Position numbers and translations under genes: made by a program
Notes under the pieces: model-generated
Told to the model about the DNA's origin: nothing
The model's input: the letters and a program-made list of their open reading frames with translations, nothing else
The model's database searches: none
In this document: in pieces, positions 6,151 to 10,682 of the stretch
How positions within the stretch are numbered: the stretch's first letter is position 1
How the letters are laid out: every line of letters begins with the position of its first letter
Source: UBA2029 sp037447125
Lineage (GTDB): Bacteria > Chloroflexota > Anaerolineae > Aggregatilineales > Aggregatilineaceae
Reading direction: 5' to 3'
NCBI GenBank assembly: GCA_037447125.1
Contig: JBBIHG010000102.1
Span: 1-10,682 of the forward strand
Length of the DNA: 10,682 bases

Positions 6151-6361
6151 TCAGGTATGGGCCACGAACAAGTCGTTGGCGTGCTTGTCCCCCCATCCCC
6201 GGCCCTTCCCCCACAAGGAGGGAAGGGAGAAAGCGGCGGACCTGCTCCCCTTCCCTCCGCGCAGCGCAGGGGAAGGGGCTGGGGGGATGGGGGGATGGGG
6301 GCAGTCCTTGCGGCCAAGTAGCCGCTGCCAACAGGTCGTTCGTGGACCCCTTCTCAGGTAT
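6151..6361. mobile_element. Candidate miniature inserted element with terminal inverted repeats and 8-bp direct repeats
   Basis: The 8-mer TCAGGTAT occurs at 6151-6158 and again at 6354-6361. Just inside lie imperfect inverted repeats at 6159-6180 and 6327-6348 (17 of 22 positions pair, including CCACGAAC and GTTGGC). Between them sits nested-hairpin repeat copy 2. This is the layout of a small non-autonomous element with a target duplication, about 195 bp long and without coding capacity. The right side has 5 extra bases between inverted and direct repeat, so the ends are not perfect, and the 8-bp match could be chance. Confidence 0.4.
6189..6301. repeat. Nested-hairpin intergenic repeat, copy 2
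   Basis: The architecture is that of the repeat at 3789-3886. An outer inverted repeat (ccccccatccccggcc with ggctggggggatgggggg) encloses two perfect hairpins. One pairs CCCTTCCC (6203-6210) with GGGAAGGG (6220-6227). The other pairs CCCCTTCCC (6247-6255) with GGGAAGGGG (6270-6278), its loop opening with tccgc as in copy 1. G runs at 6269-6301 give a strong G-quadruplex motif on the plus strand, the template of the operon. It lies in the 267-nt gap between the transaldolase and aldehyde dehydrogenase genes. Confidence 0.75.
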
Positions 6362-6399
6362 CGCTCCGCGAGTTCGCCCGCACCGGGCATTGCGGAGCG
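6362..6399 (-). terminator. GC-rich hairpin directly after the aldehyde dehydrogenase stop
   Basis: CGCTCCGC (6362-6369) pairs perfectly with GCGGAGCG (6392-6399), and inside it GCCCG (6376-6380) pairs with CGGGC (6384-6388) around a 3-nt loop. In the minus-strand transcript this forms 4 nt after the stop codon. No U-tract follows, so it is more likely a partial terminator, an mRNA-stabilising stem or a processing site between upstream and downstream halves of the operon than a full intrinsic terminator. Confidence 0.45.
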
Positions 6400-6403
6400 G
6401 ATG

Positions 6404-7840
6404 CTATTCCTTGCCGCCGTTCAGGTTGATGACCATCAGCTTCAGTTCGGTCATCTCCTCGATGGCGTAGCGCGGCCCTTCGCGCCCCACGCCCGACCCC
6501 TTGACCCCGCCGTAGGGCATCTGATCCACGCGGAAGGTCGAGACATCGTTGACCTGCAGACCGCCCACTTCGATCAGCTCGAAGGCGCGCATGATGCGGT
6601 TGACGTTCTGGGTGAAGACGCCCGATTGCAGACCGTAGTCGGTGTCGTTGGCCAGGCGGATCGCCTCGTCGAAGTCGTCATAGGGCGTGACGGTGATCAC
6701 CGGGGCGAAGATCTCTTCACGGTTGACGCGCATGGCGGGCGTGGTGTTGCCTAGCACCGTCGGCTGAAACAGCGTCCCTGCGCACGTCCCGCCGAGCAGC
6801 ACCCGCGCCCCGCCGGCGACCGCCTCCTGCACGGTGGCCAGGGCCTCTGCCGCCGCGCGCACGTCAATCATCGGCCCGACCTCGACCGCCGGGTCGCGCG
6901 GGTCGCCAACCTTCATCCGGCTGATGCGGTCGAGCAGCTTCTCCAGCGTCTCGTTGTAGACGGGGCGGTGAATGAGCACGCGCTGCACCGAGATGCAGTT
7001 CTGCCCGGCGTTGGCGAAGCCGCCTATGGCGATGCGGCTGACGGCGTAGTCCAGGTGGGCGTCCTCGTGGACGATGGCCGCCGCGTTGCCGCCCAGTTCC
7101 AGCCCGACGCGCTTGCGCCCGGCGACCGCCTTGAGATGCCAGCCAATCGCCGAGCTGCCGGTGAAGCTCAGATACTTGATGCGCGGGTCGCGGGCCAGCG
7201 TCTCGGCCAGGCTCCCAGGGCAGACGACGTAGCTGAGCGCCTCTGGCGGGAACCCGGCTTCCAGTGTCACCTCGGCCAGCAGCCGCCCGGAGAGCGGCGT
7301 ATTGCTGGCTGGCTTGAGGATGAACGAGTTGCCGGCGGCGATGGCCGGGGCCAGCTTGTGGCAGGCCAGGTTGAGCGGGTAATTGAAGGGAGCGATGCCC
7401 AGCACCGGCCCCAACGGCAGGCGGCGGGCGAAGCCGTAGCGATTCTCGCCGGCTTCGGTCCAGTCTATGGGGACGATCTCGCCGGTGACGCGCTTCGCTT
7501 CTTCGGCGGCGATGCGCACCGTCTCCTGGGCGCGAGCGACTTCGCCCCGCGCCACATTCTGCGTCTTGCCGCCTTCGAGCGTCAGCGCCGTCACCAGGTC
7601 TGCGGCCCGTCGCTCCATCTGCGCCAGCAGGTTATAGAGGATGCGCGAGCGGGCGTGGGCGGGCAGCCTGCGCGTGATGGCGAAGCCGCGCTCTGCCGCC
7701 ACGATGGCCTCTTCCAGGTCTTGCGCGCCGGCCTGGTACACCTGGGCGACGACTTCGCCCGTGTAGGGGAAGCGCACGTCGGCGACGCGGTCGCTGGTGC
7801 GCCATTGGCCGCCGATCAGAAACGGGTATGGTCCAGTCAT
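6404..7840 (-). CDS. NAD(P)-dependent aldehyde dehydrogenase (lactaldehyde / sulfolactaldehyde / GapN-like type)
   Basis: Oxidises an aldehyde to its carboxylic acid with NAD(P). The 478-residue product is full length and has all catalytic parts: PFNYP (151-155, oxyanion Asn153), LKPA (175-178, cofactor Lys176), FTGSSAIG (226-233), LELGGNAA (247-254, general-base Glu248), NAGQNCISVQRV (277-288, nucleophile Cys282), EEIFAPV near residue 385 and the C-terminal YGGVKGSGVGREGP. The NAGQ-C-ISVQRV wording is typical of lactaldehyde, GapN-like and sulfolactaldehyde dehydrogenases rather than betaine or retinal types, but this class is hard to assign by eye. GAGGAG lies about 5 nt before the ATG. It follows the isomerase gene by 48 nt. 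In the proposed pathway it would oxidise the three-carbon aldehyde released by the transaldolase: sulfolactaldehyde to sulfolactate, or lactaldehyde to lactate. Confidence 0.92.
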   Translation of the reverse strand: MTGPYPFLIGGQWRTSDRVADVRFPYTGEVVAQVYQAGAQDLEEAIVAAERGFAITRRLPAHARSRILYNLLAQMERRAADLVTALTLEGGKTQNVARGEVARAQETVRIAAEEAKRVTGEIVPIDWTEAGENRYGFARRLPLGPVLGIAPFNYPLNLACHKLAPAIAAGNSFILKPASNTPLSGRLLAEVTLEAGFPPEALSYVVCPGSLAETLARDPRIKYLSFTGSSAIGWHLKAVAGRKRVGLELGGNAAAIVHEDAHLDYAVSRIAIGGFANAGQNCISVQRVLIHRPVYNETLEKLLDRISRMKVGDPRDPAVEVGPMIDVRAAAEALATVQEAVAGGARVLLGGTCAGTLFQPTVLGNTTPAMRVNREEIFAPVITVTPYDDFDEAIRLANDTDYGLQSGVFTQNVNRIMRAFELIEVGGLQVNDVSTFRVDQMPYGGVKGSGVGREGPRYAIEEMTELKLMVINLNGGKE

Positions 7841-7888
7841 GACAACTCCTCATCCAGCCTTACACAGCGTGCTGAGGGACGGACGCAC

Positions 7889-9229
7889 TCACAGGCGCAG
7901 CACGGGCAGGTCGAGCATGTGGGCCAGCGCCAGCAGCGCGTCCAGATGATCGCCATAGGTGAGAGCCAGGTGATGCTCCAGCCCTTCGGACAGGATCGTG
8001 TCGCGCACATCGCGCGCCGGGCGCTCGAAGCGCACCACGCCCGACGTGCCGCCGAAGCTGATCGGCGCGCGCAGCACCTCCCCGCGCCCGGCGACCAAGC
8101 GGAAGCCGCCCGTCGCCTCGCTCAGCCGGGCCAGCGTCACGACGCCGGGCTTCAGCGGGAACTCCAGCAGCAGCGGCAGACGGCGGTTGGAGTGAATCGT
8201 CGCGCGCGGCTGGAAGTCCGGATCGGCCATGCTCAGCGGGGCCTTGCCGCAGTGCCACAAGACCGCCGTGTCTTGCTCCGTGTCGAAGGACACTACATCG
8301 CAGTCGAAAGCCGGCTCGCCGCTGATCCCCTGCAGGATGAGCTGCGTCACCGTCCCGTTGACGTCCGTCTCGCAGCTTGCGGGTGTCAAGTCGTCGGTGA
8401 GCAGGCCGAGCGCCCCACAGGCCGCGCAGCCCAGGTCGGTGAAGAACTGCGGCCAGCAGCGCACAGCATAGCCGGCCAGGCGCTCGCGGGCGGCGATTTC
8501 GCGCAGAGTGATGAAAGTCGCCAGCGTGCCGCGCAGCGCGCTCTGGTCTACGTTCTCCATGCCGGCGACACGCCCGCGCAGCGCTTCGTGCAGCGCGTCC
8601 ACCGCGCCGGGACTGGCACTGCGCACTCCAGCGAAGACATCTTCAAGGGCCATCTGCACCAGCTCCACACCGAAACGCTCGCGCAGCGCCACCGGGTGCG
8701 GGATGCACGTCTCGAAGCCTTCCGGGTGCTCGCCGATGCGCCCGATGCGCGCGCCGCGCAGCCCCCGCCGCGCGCGCCCGGCCCGGGCCAGCACATCTAC
8801 CTGGTCCAGCGCGGCGAGGTCGTCCGGGGCGGCACAGACCGTGAAATAGCGCCTCCCGGCGCGGGTCAGCGCGTGTGCGCCCAGGGTGATCCCGCACAGC
8901 GCATTCAGGTGCAGCCGCCCGCCGCTTGGCGCTTCGGGCACCGCCCAGAGCAGGGGCGGGGCGTCTATGCGCTCGGCCAGGGTCATGAGCATGGTGCTGT
9001 CGGCGAACGTCGCCTGGAAGATGATCAGCAGGTCGAGCGGCTGGGTGGCCAGTTGCGCGGCGGCGGCAGCTTCGTCAGCGGAGGTGACCAGCGCCTGCGG
9101 CCCGCTCAGAGTATAGCCCGCCGCAGCCAGCGCCGCCCGCGCCCCGGCGGTGACCTGCCCGGCCAGGGCGATGTCAAAGGTCGTGCGCGCGATGGGCACG
9201 AAGCCCAGCGCCAAAGGCGGCGCAGCCAT
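7889..9229 (-). CDS. L-fucose/L-arabinose isomerase-like protein (COG2407 type)
   Basis: A 446-residue member of the FucI-like aldose-ketose isomerase family, metal (usually Mn) dependent. N-terminal Rossmann-like regions (about 1-160) include LDLLIIFQATFADSTM (65-80). The C-terminal part carries the family core RCWPQFFTDLGCAACGALG (257-275), then ACETDVNGTVTQLIL near 285-299, and DVVSFDTEQDTAVLWHCGKAP (about 311-331). Glu287, Asp311 and His326 are candidate metal ligands or catalytic residues by motif position only. It would convert an aldose to a ketose for the transaldolase. L-fucose isomerases proper are nearly 600 residues, so this shorter type should not be named fucI; I recall that sulfoquinovose isomerases of the sulfo-transaldolase pathway belong to this broader group. 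Its ATG directly follows the ROK stop (TAGATG), so translation is probably coupled. The weak ribosome site AAGGGA lies inside the ROK gene. Confidence 0.82.
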   Translation of the reverse strand: MAAPPLALGFVPIARTTFDIALAGQVTAGARAALAAAGYTLSGPQALVTSADEAAAAAQLATQPLDLLIIFQATFADSTMLMTLAERIDAPPLLWAVPEAPSGGRLHLNALCGITLGAHALTRAGRRYFTVCAAPDDLAALDQVDVLARAGRARRGLRGARIGRIGEHPEGFETCIPHPVALRERFGVELVQMALEDVFAGVRSASPGAVDALHEALRGRVAGMENVDQSALRGTLATFITLREIAARERLAGYAVRCWPQFFTDLGCAACGALGLLTDDLTPASCETDVNGTVTQLILQGISGEPAFDCDVVSFDTEQDTAVLWHCGKAPLSMADPDFQPRATIHSNRRLPLLLEFPLKPGVVTLARLSEATGGFRLVAGRGEVLRAPISFGGTSGVVRFERPARDVRDTILSEGLEHHLALTYGDHLDALLALAHMLDLPVLRL

Positions 9230-10477
9230 CTAGAAGGTCCCTTCGGTTTGCTCGTAGAAGAAGGCGTCCAGCGCCAGCGCCGCCGCGCCGATCACGCCCG
9301 CCTCCTGCCCGAAGGTAGGGGTGCGCAGGGCGACGCGCTCGCCCAGCCCGGCGAAGGCGCGCTCGCGCAGCGTCTGCTGCACGGCCGGCAGCAGCAGGTC
9401 CGCGCCCTGGGCGAAGATGCCGCCGAGGATGATCAGCTCTGGGCTGAGCGTATTGACCAGGTTGGCCAGGCCGATGCCCATATAGGCCGCGCGCTCGTCG
9501 AGCAGGGCGAGCGCCGCCGGGTCACCGGCGCGGGCCGCCGCAAACAACCGCTCGATAGCCGGGGCTGCCGCAGGAGCGCTGACCGCGCGGGCCAGCAGAC
9601 TATCCGGCTGCTGGATGGCCAGGGCCTCCGCCCGGCGGAGGATGGCCGGCTCTGAGACGAGCGTCTCCAGGCAGCCGGTATTCCCGCAGCGGCACGGCTC
9701 GCCTCCATCCGCGATGAGCGTCATGTGCCCAATCTCGCCGGCCCCGGCTCCGCCGCGATAAAGTTGCCCATCGAGGATGAAGCCGGCGCCCACGCCAATG
9801 CGCGCATAGACGAAGGCCAGCACGCGCACGTCCTGCGCGGCGCCGAAGAGCGCCTCGGCCAGGGCCATTGCTCGCACGTTGTTGTCCACGAAGACGGGCA
9901 GTCCACAGCAGTCGGCGAGCATGTCGTGGATGGGCACATCGCGCCAGCCGAGGTTGGGGGCCAGCACGTTGACGCCACACGCCAGGTCCACCAACCCCGA
10001 CGCGCCGACTCCAATGCCCAGAATCTGCGCGGGGTGGACGCTACTGGCGGTGATGGCTTCGCCGATCAGCGCGGCGATGGCCTCCAGCACCCGCTCGGCG
10101 GGCTGGTCAATGGAGTGCTCGATTTCGGCCAGGTGCAGCGGGCGGGCGAACAGATCGGTGATGGCCACGCGCACATGGCCCACGCCAATGTGCACACCGA
10201 CGGCAAAGCGCGCCTGGGGCACCAGGCGCAGCGCCACGCGGGGACGCCCCACGCCGCGTTCTTCGTCAAGTTGCTCGGCGCCGTCCTCGGCGACAATGCC
10301 CTGGGCCAGCAGCTCGGTGATCAGGTTGGTGACGGTCGTGGTCGAAAGGCCGGTCAGGCGGGCGATGCGCACGCGCGAGACGGGCTGGTGGGCGAGCAGG
10401 GTGAGCAGGATCGCGCGCAGGTTGTGCGACTTGATCGCACTGGAACTGCTGCCGAGGAGGGAACGCCGGGTTGCCAT
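9230..10477 (-). CDS. ROK-family transcriptional regulator (NagC/XylR type)
   Basis: A 415-residue sugar-responsive repressor or activator, the normal NagC length. A winged helix-turn-helix occupies about residues 17-85, with recognition helix LSTTTVTNLITELLAQGIV and wing GVGRPR (76-81). The ROK domain follows with GIGVGASGLVD (154-164), VDNNVRAMALAE (197-208), GVGAGFILDG (228-237), GEIGHMTL (247-254) and the zinc motif CRCGNTGCLET (262-272). The sugar-contacting Asp-Asn, Glu and His positions are retained, so it probably binds a sugar, and the N-terminal DNA-binding domain marks it as a regulator rather than a kinase. It is the first gene of the operon, directly joined to the isomerase, and is preceded by a promoter and AT-rich inverted repeat, so autoregulation is likely. 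No clear Shine-Dalgarno precedes the ATG at 10477. Confidence 0.94.
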   Translation of the reverse strand: MATRRSLLGSSSSAIKSHNLRAILLTLLAHQPVSRVRIARLTGLSTTTVTNLITELLAQGIVAEDGAEQLDEERGVGRPRVALRLVPQARFAVGVHIGVGHVRVAITDLFARPLHLAEIEHSIDQPAERVLEAIAALIGEAITASSVHPAQILGIGVGASGLVDLACGVNVLAPNLGWRDVPIHDMLADCCGLPVFVDNNVRAMALAEALFGAAQDVRVLAFVYARIGVGAGFILDGQLYRGGAGAGEIGHMTLIADGGEPCRCGNTGCLETLVSEPAILRRAEALAIQQPDSLLARAVSAPAAAPAIERLFAAARAGDPAALALLDERAAYMGIGLANLVNTLSPELIILGGIFAQGADLLLPAVQQTLRERAFAGLGERVALRTPTFGQEAGVIGAAALALDAFFYEQTEGTF

Positions 10478-10506
10478 CGCTGTGCGCCATGTCCGCGAGA
10501 ATAGAA

Positions 10507-10531
10507 TTAATTAAGTAACGTGAAAAATTAA
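10507..10531 (-). promoter_or_regulatory. Candidate ROK operator: TTAATT-N13-AATTAA
   Basis: A 25-nt site with perfect 6-nt inverted arms (TTAATT and AATTAA) in an AT-rich island that stands out from the GC-rich surroundings. It lies about 14 nt downstream of the -10 box, where a bound repressor would block early transcription. AT-rich inverted repeats of this kind are typical of NagC/XylR-type operators. The match to this regulator is inferred from position. Confidence 0.55.
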
Positions 10532-10544
10532 CTCTCTCCTCTCA

Positions 10545-10572
10545 ACTATACTCCATTTGGCCGGACTGTCAA
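10545..10572 (-). promoter_or_regulatory. Sigma70-like promoter for the ROK-led operon
   Basis: On the minus strand a perfect -35 TTGACA (10567-10572) is separated by 16 nt from a -10 TATAGT (10545-10550, five of six consensus bases). Transcription would begin near 10538, giving a leader of about 60 nt. No comparable promoter was seen in the other gaps of the cluster, supporting a single main transcript. Confidence 0.65.
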
Positions 10573-10682
10573 GGATGGCGCTGGGTCGGGTGCGTGCAAA
10601 ACCTGTCAGGCAGTATGCTGCGCCCTGGTTTACCTCACCCCCGCTCGGTGCTGGCGCGCCTCACCGCCCCCTCTCCGCGACG
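10573..10682. other. Non-coding end of the window
   Basis: No gene is visible. A small palindrome CCTGTCAGG lies at 10602-10610. The last 50 bases are C-rich (cctcacccccgc, ccgccccctctccgc) and resemble the left arm of the nested-hairpin repeats, so another copy may begin here and continue outside the window. Confidence 0.35.

Noticed and set aside
6137..6331. Upstream in-frame ATG extending the transaldolase by 65 residues.
   Set aside because: The extension translates the nested-hairpin repeat; the family N terminus and an AAGGAG site mark 6136 as the start.
6968..9655. An 895-codon open frame on the plus strand across the aldehyde dehydrogenase, isomerase and ROK genes.
   Set aside because: It is antisense to three well-supported genes, has low-complexity Arg/Gln/Ala/Gly-rich content with no recognisable domain, and is the kind of stop-free shadow frame common at this GC content.
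9230..10477. ROK protein as a sugar kinase that would phosphorylate the pathway sugar.
   Set aside because: It carries an N-terminal winged helix-turn-helix and has regulator length (415 aa); ROK kinases are about 300 aa without that domain.

Overview
The window reads as a scaffold from a high-GC bacterium, most likely a member of Chloroflexota. That placement is an inference from the flavour of the proteins and from the C-rich nested-hairpin, accgcagag-type and ttggttgttgg-type intergenic repeats, which I associate with that phylum; no rRNA or marker gene is present to prove it. A run of exactly 100 N (1584-1683) is a conventional scaffold-gap placeholder, so this is a draft or metagenome assembly.

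Left block, plus strand (20-2301): three genes linked to decoding. rsmI makes the 16S rRNA C1402 ribose methyltransferase. It overlaps by an ATGA the start of a tRNA-guanine transglycosylase (Tgt) family gene with an unusual substrate pocket, whose 3' end is lost in the gap. After the gap comes the C-terminal four fifths of a 16S rRNA methyltransferase of the ArmA/Rmt family, whose characterised members methylate G1405 N7 and confer high-level aminoglycoside resistance. The computed reading frame runs through the N block, but the apparent Tgt-Rmt fusion is more simply two genes truncated by missing sequence. A convergent intergenic space with a long inverted repeat (2346-2423) separates this block from the next.

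Right block, minus strand (10477 down to 2454): seven codirectional genes that look like one catabolic operon. In transcription order they are a ROK-family regulator, an L-fucose isomerase-like enzyme (its ATG directly abuts the ROK stop), an NAD(P)-dependent aldehyde dehydrogenase, a small transaldolase/fructose-6-phosphate-aldolase-type protein, the small (SAF-domain) and large subunits of a UxaA-type lyase, and a LarA-type nickel-pincer racemase. A good sigma70-like promoter (TTGACA, 16 nt, TATAGT) lies upstream of the ROK gene, with an AT-rich inverted repeat just downstream of the expected start site as candidate operator.

The order isomerase, ketose-cleaving aldolase/transaldolase, aldehyde oxidation, alpha-hydroxyacid lyase, hydroxyacid racemase, with no sugar kinase among them, suggests a non-phosphorylated sugar. 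The transaldolase has also lost both phosphate-contacting residues of E. coli FSA. My leading hypothesis is a sulfoquinovose pathway of the sulfo-transaldolase type joined to a sulfolactate sulfo-lyase (SuyAB is a UxaA homologue), with LarA inverting the hydroxyacid centre. A 6-deoxyhexose (fucose/rhamnose/quinovose) route through lactaldehyde and lactate, or a sugar-acid route, remain real alternatives.

The operon's intergenic gaps carry two copies of a nested-hairpin repeat with G-quadruplex potential. One copy lies between imperfect inverted repeats and an 8-bp direct repeat, as a small inserted element would. No tRNA, rRNA, CRISPR array or transposase gene was seen.
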